The notes under the pieces were generated by a model. That model saw only the letters and a list, made by a program, of their open reading frames with translations, did not search any database and had not been told where the DNA came from. A program made the position numbers and the translations under genes. A stretch of 21,547 bases of DNA from a virus: the IMG/VR virus record IMGVR_UViG_3300046001_004348, positions 1 to 21,547 of that record, one strand, 5' to 3'. Position 1 is the first letter of the stretch. Each line of letters begins with the position of its first letter. This document shows, in pieces, positions 7,657 to 13,003 of this stretch.

Positions 7657-8320
7657 AACCGTAAATGTGTTGAAGAATTTTTCAACCATCAATCAAGGTT
7701 TAGAATTTAAACAAGGCAAGACAATCAAAACAGTATCTTCCAGTAAGGCATTAATGGCAGAAGCTACTTTAACAGATGACTTTCCAGAAACCTTTTGTAT
7801 CTATGACTTAAACCAGTTCTTATCGGTCAATTCTTTGTTCAAAGATAAACCAGAATTAGTTTTTGATGATGCAAATGTGGTATTTACAAGTGGTCGTAAC
7901 AAAGTGAAGTATCGTAAAACAGCCAAGAGTATGATTGTATCTGCACCAGATAAAACAATTACATTACCATCTGTTGATGTATCTTTTACTTTGAAGGCTG
8001 AAGATTATCATTGGATTATGGATACTGCCAAAGTATTATCTTCTCCACATATTGCCATTCAATCTGATGGTGATGCAGTTGAGATTGTTACCTTTGACGC
8101 AGCAAATGATTCTGCTCACGTTAATTCGATGCAGATTGAAGGTCTTGATGCTGCCGGTAAGAAATACAAAATTGTTTTCAACACAGAAAACTTTAAGATG
8201 ATTCCTGGTAGTTATGAAGTTAATGTTTCTTTTGGTGGTATCAGTCACTTCAAGAATACTAAAGATAACATCCAATATTGGATGGCATCTGAAACTAAAC
8301 ATACTAAAGTTGGAGGTTAA
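7640..8320 (+). CDS. 45: gp45-like sliding clamp
   Basis: A 226-residue DNA polymerase processivity clamp, nearly the length of T4 gp45 (228). It has the T4-like opening (MKLSNETVNVLKNFSTIN) and two repeated clamp domains (about 1-110 and 111-226) of alternating strands, ending WMASETKH. The trimer encircles DNA, tethers the polymerase and, in T4, acts as a mobile enhancer for late transcription by binding gp55 and gp33. Its loader subunits follow (44, 62), then regA, exactly as in T4. The A-rich region around its ATG resembles the kind of site RegA represses, though that is inference. Confidence 0.92.
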   Translation: MKLSNETVNVLKNFSTINQGLEFKQGKTIKTVSSSKALMAEATLTDDFPETFCIYDLNQFLSVNSLFKDKPELVFDDANVVFTSGRNKVKYRKTAKSMIVSAPDKTITLPSVDVSFTLKAEDYHWIMDTAKVLSSPHIAIQSDGDAVEIVTFDAANDSAHVNSMQIEGLDAAGKKYKIVFNTENFKMIPGSYEVNVSFGGISHFKNTKDNIQYWMASETKHTKVGG

Positions 8321-8321
8321 T

Positions 8322-8519
8322 ATGGCGTGTTTTATACATCTTACCGATGTTGTTAGTGGAAATCTTGTTGCTATTAATCCAACAAAAGTGGTTTGTATAT
8401 TTACAAACAAAGATCCGGATTCTGGAGTAGAAACTACAGTAGTTAATTTAGTAAATGGTAATGTTGGTGTTACTGAAGAATATTTGGAAGCTGTTCGCCT
8501 GTTACAAAACGGAACTTAA
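8322..8519 (+). CDS. Small conserved protein between clamp and clamp loader, FlbD-like pattern
   Basis: A 65-residue protein. An upstream in-frame ATG exists (8214), but it lies deep inside gene 45. GGAGG at 8312-8316 sits 5 bp before the ATG at 8322, which is the better start. The sequence (FIHLTDVVSGNLVAINP, then TTVVNLVNGNVGVTEEYLEAV) resembles the small beta-rich FlbD-type domain, with its xLTxLxG, INP and LxNG marks. FlbD itself is a flagellar-operon protein, so function does not transfer. T4 has the unrelated RpbA near this place. Confidence 0.75.
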   Translation: MACFIHLTDVVSGNLVAINPTKVVCIFTNKDPDSGVETTVVNLVNGNVGVTEEYLEAVRLLQNGT

Positions 8520-8560
8520 CTAGGCGATTTTTGAGTTGTATTATATTATGGGAGTTTTGA

Positions 8561-9493
8561 ATGGAACATTTACTATGGGTCGAGAAGTATCGACCAGCCA
8601 AAGTGGAAGATTGCATTCTTCCGGATGCAATCAAAACCACTTTTCAAGAATATGTCAATAGAAAAGAAATACCAAACTTATTACTTTCGGGCTCAGCAGG
8701 TGTTGGTAAAACAACAATTGCGAAAGCCCTCTGTGAAGAAGTTGGTTGTGACTATATTGTTATTAATGGTTCTGATGAATCTGGTATTGATGTACTTCGT
8801 AATAAGATTAAAAATTATGCTTCGTCTATCTCGTTATCAGGTGGTCGAAAAGTAGTTATTATTGATGAAGCAGACTATCTAAATCCAAATTCCACCCAAC
8901 CAGCGTTGCGTGGTGCAATCGAGGAGTTCTCCTCAAACTGTTCGTTTATCTTTACTTGTAACTTTAAGAATAGGATTATTGACCCAATCCATTCTAGGTG
9001 TTCAGTAATTGACTTTAAAATCAATGGTAACAAAGCAAAGATGGCTGCTCAATTCTTTAAGAGAGTTGAGTGGATTCTGGAACAAGAAAATATTAAATAT
9101 GATAAAGAGGTGGTGGCTGCCGTCATCACCAAACATTTTCCCGATAATCGTAGGATATTAAATGAACTTCAACGTTACTCCGTTTCTGGTGTTATTGATA
9201 AAGGTATTCTTTCTAATGTTACTGATGTACAACTTGATGCTTTGGTACAAGGGCTAAAAGATAAAGACTTTGGATCCGTTCGTAAATGGGTTACAAACAA
9301 CTTAGACAATGATCCAACCAAAATCTATCGTAAGTTATATGATACATTATATGAACAGTTGAAACCAAACGCAGTTCCACAGTTGGTTCTACATCTTGCT
9401 AAGTATCAATATCAAGCTGCATTTGTTGCTGACCATGAAATCAATATGGTTGCCTGTTTGACTGAGATTATGGTGGATTGTGAGTTCAAATAA
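8561..9493 (+). CDS. 44: gp44-like clamp loader large subunit (AAA+ ATPase)
   Basis: A 310-residue AAA+ protein (T4 gp44 is 319). It has the RFC box WVEKYRP near the N-terminus, Walker A GSAGVGKTT (44-52), a DEAD Walker B (VVIIDEADYL, about 98-107), sensor 1 (FIFTCNFKNRI) and the SRC arginine-finger motif (IHSRCSVIDF). A C-terminal collar domain follows. Four gp44 subunits and one gp62 load the gp45 ring at primer ends using ATP. GGGAG gives the SD. The stop overlaps the gene 62 ATG by one base (TAATG), so the two subunits are translationally coupled as in T4. Confidence 0.95.
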   Translation: MEHLLWVEKYRPAKVEDCILPDAIKTTFQEYVNRKEIPNLLLSGSAGVGKTTIAKALCEEVGCDYIVINGSDESGIDVLRNKIKNYASSISLSGGRKVVIIDEADYLNPNSTQPALRGAIEEFSSNCSFIFTCNFKNRIIDPIHSRCSVIDFKINGNKAKMAAQFFKRVEWILEQENIKYDKEVVAAVITKHFPDNRRILNELQRYSVSGVIDKGILSNVTDVQLDALVQGLKDKDFGSVRKWVTNNLDNDPTKIYRKLYDTLYEQLKPNAVPQLVLHLAKYQYQAAFVADHEINMVACLTEIMVDCEFK

Positions 9494-9885
9494 TGCCTGA
9501 CCTATTCAAAGACATTATACCATCAATCCTCCAAACCAAAAAGAATGTATTACAAGATGAAATAGATGTAAAAGATTACACACCTTTTGTTGTAAATCGT
9601 GCTTTATCATATCATATGGATTGTATCCTATATGCCAATGAAATGAATTTGTATTCAGAAATGGATAAAGACCTTCAATATCAGTACCTTCTAAATACTA
9701 TTAGACCGATGAAACGGAAGTTTCAACCGTGGCAGAAAGCATCGGCCGACAAGGATTTAGAATGTGTCAAGGAGTATTTTGGTTATTCAAATCAAAAGGC
9801 CAAAGAGGCTTTGCGGATTCTAAATGATGAACAAATCGCTGAAATAAAAGCAAATACAATAAAAGGCGGAGTGAACAAATCATGA
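9493..9885 (+). CDS. 62: gp62-like clamp loader small subunit
   Basis: A 130-residue protein, clearly shorter than T4 gp62 (187). It keeps the opening LFKDII and a central block that aligns by eye with T4: PFVVNRALSYHMDCILYAN, then QYLLNTIRPMKRKF and PWQKA. It lacks an ATPase motif, as expected for the non-catalytic subunit that bridges the gp44 tetramer. Position directly after 44 and before regA supports the call. The start overlaps the 44 stop by one base and the end overlaps regA as ATGA. The short length suggests a reduced collar. Confidence 0.85.
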   Translation: MPDLFKDIIPSILQTKKNVLQDEIDVKDYTPFVVNRALSYHMDCILYANEMNLYSEMDKDLQYQYLLNTIRPMKRKFQPWQKASADKDLECVKEYFGYSNQKAKEALRILNDEQIAEIKANTIKGGVNKS

Positions 9886-10289
9886 TTTTAATTACAGATT
9901 TGGTAGAGGTTACCCTAGCGGAAAAGGATGATTTCCTTAAAGTCCGTGAAACACTAACACGAATCGGTGTCGCATCCAAAAAGGACAGAATTTTATATCA
10001 GTCTTGCCACATTTTACATAAGCAAGGTCGTTATTACATCGTACATTTCAAAGAGTTGTTTGCATTAGATGGTAAGCCAACAGACATATCAGAGAATGAT
10101 TTGTCCCGTAGGAATGCTATAACAAAGTTATTACAAGATTGGGAATTGATTAAAGTGGTAAATAACAAACAGATTGAGGAACCACCTCCAATCTTTCTAT
10201 CACAAATCAAGATACTATCACATAAAGAAAAAGACGAATGGGAATTAGTACCAAAATACAATATTGGTAAAAAACCAGGAGCTTATTAA
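9882..10289 (+). CDS. regA: RegA translational repressor
   Basis: A 135-residue protein (T4 RegA is 122) with striking similarity to T4 in its core: DDFLKVRETLTRIGVASKKD, ILYQSCHILHKQGRYYIVHF and, near the end, EWELVPKYNIG. RegA binds A/U-rich sites around the start codons of early phage mRNAs, including 44 and 45, and blocks ribosome entry. It sits at the end of the clamp-loader operon, as in T4. In T4, the DNA polymerase gene 43 follows; here it does not. About 12 extra residues lie in the segment around 100-112 (EEPPPIFLSQ). Confidence 0.96.
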   Translation: MILITDLVEVTLAEKDDFLKVRETLTRIGVASKKDRILYQSCHILHKQGRYYIVHFKELFALDGKPTDISENDLSRRNAITKLLQDWELIKVVNNKQIEEPPPIFLSQIKILSHKEKDEWELVPKYNIGKKPGAY

Positions 10290-10296
10290 AAACTGA

Positions 10297-10304
10297 TATA
10301 AATA
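10297..10304 (+). promoter_or_regulatory. T4-type late promoter (TATAAATA) upstream of hsp20
   Basis: A perfect match to the T4 late-promoter octamer, with no -35 box required, located between regA and hsp20. It is the only exact copy I find on either strand. It is the expected target of the gp55 encoded at 840. Transcription would start near 10311, at the base of the hairpin that follows. Confidence 0.75.
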
Positions 10305-10308
10305 ATAG

Positions 10309-10336
10309 TGTGATGCCTTCGGGGTCACACTTTTAT
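10309..10336 (+). promoter_or_regulatory. UUCG-capped hairpin in the 5' leader of hsp20
   Basis: GTGTGA (10310-10315) pairs with TCACAC (10326-10331). A CC-TTCG-GG cap and a short asymmetric internal loop complete it, and TTTTAT follows. It begins where the late transcript should start, so it may protect the mRNA 5' end, as leader hairpins do in T4 gene 32. The short T-run also allows it to act as a weak terminator for the regA operon. Confidence 0.6.
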
Positions 10337-10361
10337 AACTCGCTTAACTAAGGAGAAATCT

Positions 10362-10817
10362 ATGAGCACAATATCCCTATTTCCTAAATGGGAATCAATC
10401 CACAAAACTTTGGATCCTTTCACAATCGGCTTTGATGATGTATTAAGTCAATTGGAGAAAGTTCACTCCAACATGGCCAAAACAATTCCTGGCTACCCTC
10501 CATATAATATCAAACAAGTTAAAGACAACAAGTATGTAATCGAAATGGCAGTTGCTGGTTTTGCCAAGACCGACATTGAAGTTACTTTAGATGGTGATAA
10601 ACTGGTCATCAAAGGTACTTCAAAAGACACCGATCCCGATGAAGCTTATGTTTACAAAGGTATTGCAGCACGGAACTTTGAACGGACATTTACATTGGCT
10701 GATAAGGTAGAGATTAAAGATGCCGAAATCGTTAATGGTATGTTAAATATCTGGTTGGAAAACATCGTTAAGGCACAGGATGCCATTAAAAAGATTGCCG
10801 TTAAGTCAAAAGACTAA
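10362..10817 (+). CDS. hsp20: Hsp20/IbpA-type small heat-shock protein
   Basis: A 151-residue protein with an alpha-crystallin domain (about 45-140). The opening TIGFDDVLSQLEKV and GYPPYNIKQV resembles IbpA. The core has IEMAVAGFAKTDIEV and the family signature AEIVNGMLNIWLE (A-x-x-x-N-G-hydrophobic-L). Small heat-shock proteins hold unfolding proteins for refolding by DnaK/ClpB. Phage copies are common in marine T4-like phages and are thought to assist capsid or tail assembly late in infection, which fits the late promoter in front. The SD is AAGGAG at 10350-10355. The gene ends 15 bp before a terminator. Confidence 0.93.
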   Translation: MSTISLFPKWESIHKTLDPFTIGFDDVLSQLEKVHSNMAKTIPGYPPYNIKQVKDNKYVIEMAVAGFAKTDIEVTLDGDKLVIKGTSKDTDPDEAYVYKGIAARNFERTFTLADKVEIKDAEIVNGMLNIWLENIVKAQDAIKKIAVKSKD

Positions 10818-10832
10818 GTGGTAAACATTAAA

Positions 10833-10858
10833 AGAGGTCTTGACAGGCCTCTTTTTTT
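10833..10858 (+). terminator. Intrinsic terminator after hsp20 with a -35 box in its loop
   Basis: AGAGGTCT (10833-10840) pairs with AGGCCTCT (10845-10852), eight pairs with one G-U. The loop is TGAC, followed by a T-tract (10852-10858). The loop and flanking bases form TTGACA, the -35 hexamer of the next promoter. Confidence 0.88.
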
Positions 10859-10868
10859 ATTGTATAAT
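10840..10868 (+). promoter_or_regulatory. Perfect-consensus sigma-70 promoter overlapping the terminator
   Basis: TTGACA (10840-10845), a 17-bp spacer and TATAAT (10863-10868), all consensus. The spacer is the 3' arm and T-tract of the hsp20 terminator. It drives the 69-residue ORF at 10897. Confidence 0.85.
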
Positions 10869-10896
10869 GGACTCTTATTATGATTGAGGTGAAACT

Positions 10897-11106
10897 ATGA
10901 GTACCAAAATTGAGTTATTTTCTGTGCATCAAAGACATTTATTTGATGCTACATCCAAAGATGATATGAAGCTTGCCAAAAACTTCTTTATCAGACACGC
11001 ATGGGGTCCTGATGGATGTCCATTCTTTCTAGAAGTTCCATGGTTGAATGTTCCAGATATGCTCAAAGACAGAATCATGAAGTTCCATCTTGATATAAAA
11101 AACTAA
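10897..11106 (+). CDS. Small hypothetical protein (69 aa)
   Basis: A 69-residue soluble protein with a GAGGTG ribosome-binding site about 6 bp from the ATG and a consensus promoter in front. It has a basic/aromatic middle (AKNFFIRHAWGPDGCPFFLEVPWLNVPDM, residues about 28-56) with a WGPDGCPFF turn, and ends in a helix. A strong host-type promoter suggests early, high expression, typical of host-takeover proteins. I do not recognise the family and see no signal peptide or membrane segment. Confidence 0.75.
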   Translation: MSTKIELFSVHQRHLFDATSKDDMKLAKNFFIRHAWGPDGCPFFLEVPWLNVPDMLKDRIMKFHLDIKN

Positions 11107-11172
11107 ATAACGGAGTGCGAGCAACATAGGTATTATGCCAATTATTGGGTCAATTTTCTAAGGAGAGACCTA

Positions 11173-11682
11173 ATGCAGTTAAGTATAGTTGGTTGTCCCG
11201 ATAAAGAGCGATTCAGGCCTTATGTGAAGCGTGCTGTTATTTTTTTTACAAATGAACTTATTTCTAAAAAGTTGTCAGAAAACATATACTTAAAGATAAA
11301 GTTCAATAAAGAATTAGATGTGCTTGGTTATGCTGAAGTGAAAGAATATAATAATTCTGGTAAACCAAGAGAATTTGAAATAGAATTAAACTACAATGTT
11401 AGTGGTCCTGATATATTAAGAACTTTGGCACATGAACTTGTACACATTAAACAGTTTGTTTATGGTGAAACCAACGAAGCCTTAACCCGTTGGAAAGGTA
11501 AGAAAGTTTCTAGTGATATTGATTACTGGTTTGAGCCATGGGAAGTAGAAGCAAGAGGTTTAGAATCAGCACTATTCACTAAGTTTGCTATTGAGGAGAA
11601 GCTTTGGAATGTGTTTACGGATGTAAATAATCTTGATGAACCAATAGAAGTAGAACCTATAGGCTGGAAAGAATACAGTTAA
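11173..11682 (+). CDS. Putative zinc metallopeptidase (HExxH)
   Basis: A 169-residue protein with the zinc-peptidase motif HELVHIKQ at about 88-95 on a helix preceded by DILRTLA. About 30 residues later comes WEVEARGLE, whose Glu or Asp could be the third ligand, as in gluzincin or SprT-like enzymes. The N-terminal half is beta-rich (IYLKIKFNKELDVLGYAEVKEY, residues about 38-59). There is no signal peptide, so the substrate is likely cytoplasmic. Similar ORFs occur in T4-like marine phages without known function. A strong AAGGAGAG site precedes the ATG and an intrinsic terminator follows 26 bp after the stop. Confidence 0.8.
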   Translation: MQLSIVGCPDKERFRPYVKRAVIFFTNELISKKLSENIYLKIKFNKELDVLGYAEVKEYNNSGKPREFEIELNYNVSGPDILRTLAHELVHIKQFVYGETNEALTRWKGKKVSSDIDYWFEPWEVEARGLESALFTKFAIEEKLWNVFTDVNNLDEPIEVEPIGWKEYS

Positions 11683-11707
11683 AGTAACTATAATTTAATA
11701 TAAACTA

Positions 11708-11736
11708 AACCCTAGTCTAAAACACTAGGGTTTTTT
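11708..11736 (+). terminator. Intrinsic terminator after the metallopeptidase gene
   Basis: CCCTAG (11710-11715) pairs with CTAGGG (11725-11730), flanked by AA/TT pairs and followed by six T (11731-11736). Confidence 0.9.
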
Positions 11737-11793
11737 AGTCTCCAGAGCCTTATTCCACAACGTTGTTTTTTTACAACAACATGAAAATAGTGT

Positions 11794-11821
11794 TTGACTT
11801 ATTCCTTGGTTAGTGTATAAT
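11794..11821 (+). promoter_or_regulatory. Sigma-70 promoter opening the tRNA region
   Basis: TTGACT (11794-11799), a 16-bp spacer and TATAAT (11816-11821). It precedes a 58-residue ORF and, 210 bp on, tRNA-Glu. No terminator is seen between the ORF and tRNA-Glu, so the tRNA is probably processed from this transcript. Confidence 0.7.
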
Positions 11822-11847
11822 GGTTATATTAATTGAGAGGAAACTAA

Positions 11848-12024
11848 ATGAAAACAGAAATGTTAAGTAACCAAGCTTGTGTTAATTATATTAATGGTCG
11901 TTTACATTTGATTAAAGAATTAATTGCTGATGAAGCAAAGTTTGATAGCATTACTAGGGAAACAGTTGATAAGCAATTTGAAAAGATTAAAGAATATTTG
12001 AGTGTCGTATACACTAGAAAATAA
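11848..12024 (+). CDS. Small helical hypothetical protein (58 aa)
   Basis: An ATG preceded by GAGAGG at good spacing opens 58 codons with phage-like codon use. The protein looks fully alpha-helical: ACVNYINGRLHLIKELIADE, a short break, then TVDKQFEKIKEYLSVVY. No family is recognised. It is the first gene of a transcript that runs into tRNA-Glu 8 bp after its stop, similar to the small ORF found between tRNA-Gly and tRNA-Met. Confidence 0.65.
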   Translation: MKTEMLSNQACVNYINGRLHLIKELIADEAKFDSITRETVDKQFEKIKEYLSVVYTRK

Positions 12025-12031
12025 AAGTTTT

Positions 12032-12106
12032 ACTCGGTTCGTCTATCGGTTAGGACATTGCCCTTTCACGGCAGTAAGACCAGTTCGATTCTGGTACCGA
12101 GTACCA
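12032..12106 (+). tRNA. tRNA-Glu (anticodon TTC), CCA encoded
   Basis: Acceptor ACTCGGT (12032-12038) pairs with ACCGAGT (12096-12102). It has a D arm with GTCT/GGAC, anticodon stem TTGCC/GGCAG with loop CTTTCAC, and T arm ACCAG-TTCGATT-CTGGT. The discriminator is A and CCA is encoded at 12104-12106. The CGTCTA and CCCTTTCACGG marks are those of bacterial tRNA-Glu. The acceptor starts with A1-U72, unlike the G1-C72 of the usual bacterial gene. Confidence 0.95.
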
Positions 12107-12281
12107 AGTTGTCAAAAGTTGCCGAGCTTTGAATCGGGGGTATCTTGCTCGTCCTTACGCAAGAGGTGTTATTACAGCATTCTGACAATGTAATAACTGT
12201 GGTTACTACAGAGTAAAAAAGTGTAACTAACGATGAATTCCAATCGAGGGCTTGAGACAACAAGTAGCTCGTCCCAATTAT
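12107..12281 (+). ncRNA. Candidate structured RNA between tRNA-Glu and tRNA-Cys
   Basis: 175 bp without a convincing ORF, but with strong local foldings: GTTATTACA/TGTAATAAC (12168-12176 with 12189-12197, nine Watson-Crick pairs), TGGTTAC/GTAACTA (12200-12206 with 12223-12229), CTTGC/GCAAG (12144-12148 with 12159-12163), and a possible closing helix GTTGTC/GACAAC (12108-12113 with 12256-12261). It sits exactly between two processed tRNAs, so RNase P and tRNA 3' processing would release it as one RNA. T4 has two stable RNAs (C and D) of unknown function in its tRNA cluster; this could be an analogue. Family unknown. Confidence 0.45.
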
Positions 12282-12359
12282 GCACCGATGGCAGAGTGGC
12301 TTAATGCAACGGATTGCAAATCCGTAAAATCGTAGGTTCGAATCCTACTCGGTGTTCCA
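12282..12359 (+). tRNA. tRNA-Cys (anticodon GCA), CCA encoded
   Basis: Acceptor GCACCGA (12282-12288) pairs with TCGGTGT (12349-12355), with G1-U72. The anticodon arm is ACGGA-TTGCAAA-TCCGT and the T arm GTAGG-TTCGAAT-CCTAC. The discriminator is U73, a known cysteine identity base, and CCA is encoded at 12357-12359. The D stem is short (GCA/TGC). Confidence 0.93.
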
Positions 12360-12360
12360 A

Positions 12361-12407
12361 AGTATACCACAAAGTCTATTGACAATGTGTATATATAATG
12401 ATATACT
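12361..12407 (+). promoter_or_regulatory. Sigma-70 promoter with upstream 11-bp element, driving structured RNA and tRNA-Gly
   Basis: AGTATACCACA (12361-12371), seven bases, TTGACA (12379-12384), a 17-bp spacer and TATACT (12402-12407). The element and its distance to the -35 box are identical to the promoter at 6024. The spacer also shares TATATAATG with that copy. Transcription would start near 12414, just before a GAGA-capped hairpin. Confidence 0.75.
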
Positions 12408-12413
12408 AGTATC

Positions 12414-12625
12414 TACTGTTGAGAAACAGCAAAACTTCCGTCTCTCTTGGAGACCCTGTAACCGGTAAGCAGGATTTTTAGTTTAGTGTTATCAGGGTAT
12501 CGTTAATAGACGTATTAACTATGCGGGCCTAACTGGCGAGGGACAGGTCCTGATATAACTGCTTAGTCGCTATGGGATGGAAGCACCAGACCCCTAAATT
12601 GAGCAGATAACACTAAATTAAGAAT
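12414..12625 (+). ncRNA. Candidate structured RNA with a 20-bp closing helix
   Basis: About 210 bases between a strong promoter and a tRNA-like element, with no ORF. It begins with a GNRA hairpin (CTGTT-GAGA-AACAG, 12416-12429), then GTCTC/GAGAC (12440-12454) and CCTG/CAGG (12455-12473). A 20-bp helix (12474-12493 with 12606-12625, two G-U pairs) closes a domain with at least three hairpins: GTTAATA-GACG-TATTAAC (12502-12519), GGGCCT/AGGTCC (12525-12550) and TGCTT/AAGCA (12560-12585). GGG in that last loop faces CCCC at 12591, a possible pseudoknot. It does not match tmRNA, RNase P RNA, 6S RNA or group I intron cores as I know them. Confidence 0.6.
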
Positions 12626-12627
12626 AT

Positions 12628-12696
12628 GCGGTGGGTTGGAGAACAGATTAAGCTTCCCGTTTAATCACCTTTGTGCAACTCAAAGACACCGCTCCA
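12628..12696 (+). tRNA. Degenerate tRNA-like element, Gly-like, CCA encoded
   Basis: Six acceptor pairs (GCGGTG 12628-12633 with CACCGC 12687-12692), U73 and an encoded CCA (12694-12696). The T arm is CTTTG-TGCAACT-CAAAG, with one change from the usual T loop (G at 55). The D arm is minimal (GTT-GGAG-AAC), the anticodon-type stem GATTAA/TTAATC holds a 9-base loop with TCCC, and the variable region has 2 bases. At 66 bases without CCA it is too short for a normal tRNA. G1-C72, C2-G71, U73 and the CC in the loop are glycine identity marks, so it may be a decayed tRNA-Gly or a tRNA mimic that guides processing of the RNA upstream. Confidence 0.5.
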
Positions 12697-12701
12697 GATT
12701 T

Positions 12702-12775
12702 GCGGGATTAGTTTAGTGGTAAAACGAAACCTTGCCAAGGTTTAGTTGTCAGTTCGATTCTGTCATTCCGCTCCA
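12702..12775 (+). tRNA. tRNA-Gly (anticodon GCC), CCA encoded
   Basis: Acceptor GCGGGAT (12702-12708) pairs with ATTCCGC (12765-12771), with one G-U. The anticodon arm is AACCT-TGCCAAG-GTT in the usual register (loop TTGCCAA, anticodon GCC), and the T arm carries GTTCGATTC. U73 and encoded CCA (12773-12775) fit glycine. It lies 5 bp after the tRNA-like element. Confidence 0.94.
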
Positions 12776-12779
12776 ATAT

Positions 12780-12911
12780 ATGAATAAAAAAGAAGAAGTT
12801 AAAACTGAGCATAAAGTACCTGAGGTTAAATGGGGTAAGTATTTGACACCAGAAAAACTGACTGAGCTTTTAGATAAAGTATATTCACAAGTAAATAAAG
12901 AAAAGAAGTAA
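12780..12911 (+). CDS. Small Lys-rich ORF between tRNA-Gly and tRNA-Met (43 aa)
   Basis: An ATG only 4 bp after the tRNA-Gly CCA opens 43 codons ending 4 bp before tRNA-Met. The protein is highly charged (Lys and Glu) with a central KWGKYLTPEKLTELLDKVYS that looks like an amphipathic helix. No Shine-Dalgarno is possible because the upstream bases are the tRNA acceptor. After tRNA processing the message would be almost leaderless. Codon use resembles the neighbours. No family recognised; moderate confidence that it is translated. Confidence 0.5.
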   Translation: MNKKEEVKTEHKVPEVKWGKYLTPEKLTELLDKVYSQVNKEKK

Positions 12912-12915
12912 CTTC

Positions 12916-12990
12916 CGCGGAGTAGCTCAGGGGTAGAGCATTGGACTCATAATCCAGAGGTCGTAGGTTCGATTCCTTCCTCCGCAACCA
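12916..12990 (+). tRNA. tRNA-Met (anticodon CAT) with initiator-like C1-A72 mismatch, CCA encoded
   Basis: Acceptor CGCGGAG (12916-12922) against CTCCGCA (12980-12986) leaves C1 and A72 unpaired, the main signal for Met-tRNA formylation. The anticodon loop is CTCATAA. The anticodon stem has G29-C41, G30-C40 and A31-U39, so two of the three GC pairs of a classic initiator. The D stem is C11-G24, elongator-like. The T stem has a T50-T64 mismatch. A73 and CCA (12988-12990) are encoded. It may serve as a phage initiator tRNA or be an elongator that lost pair 1-72; an Ile-type lysidine tRNA cannot be excluded. Confidence 0.9.
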
Positions 12991-13003
12991 ACTGGAGATT
13001 ATA

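Noticed and set aside
8214-8519. Upstream start for the small ORF after gene 45
   Set aside because: The extra 36 residues would lie inside gene 45 with no SD, whereas GGAGG sits 5 bp before the ATG at 8322.
11757-11782. Second terminator-like palindrome (ACAACGTTGT followed by T-run)
   Set aside because: The palindrome leaves no loop, and the alternative GTTGT/ACAAC pairing consumes the T-run; the real terminator is at 11708-11736.
12002-12263. ORFs of 63 and 65 codons across tRNA-Glu
   Set aside because: They read through the tRNA and the folded spacer, have no SD, and their composition (Ser, Cys, Arg-rich) is unlike the neighbours.
12414-12696. tmRNA or group I intron
   Set aside because: A tRNA-like 3' end is present, but no resume-codon ORF with a hydrophobic Ala-rich tag and no pairing of the 5' region with the acceptor 3' strand beyond 12628. 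The P3-P7 core motifs of group I introns are not recognisable, and both flanking tRNAs are intact.
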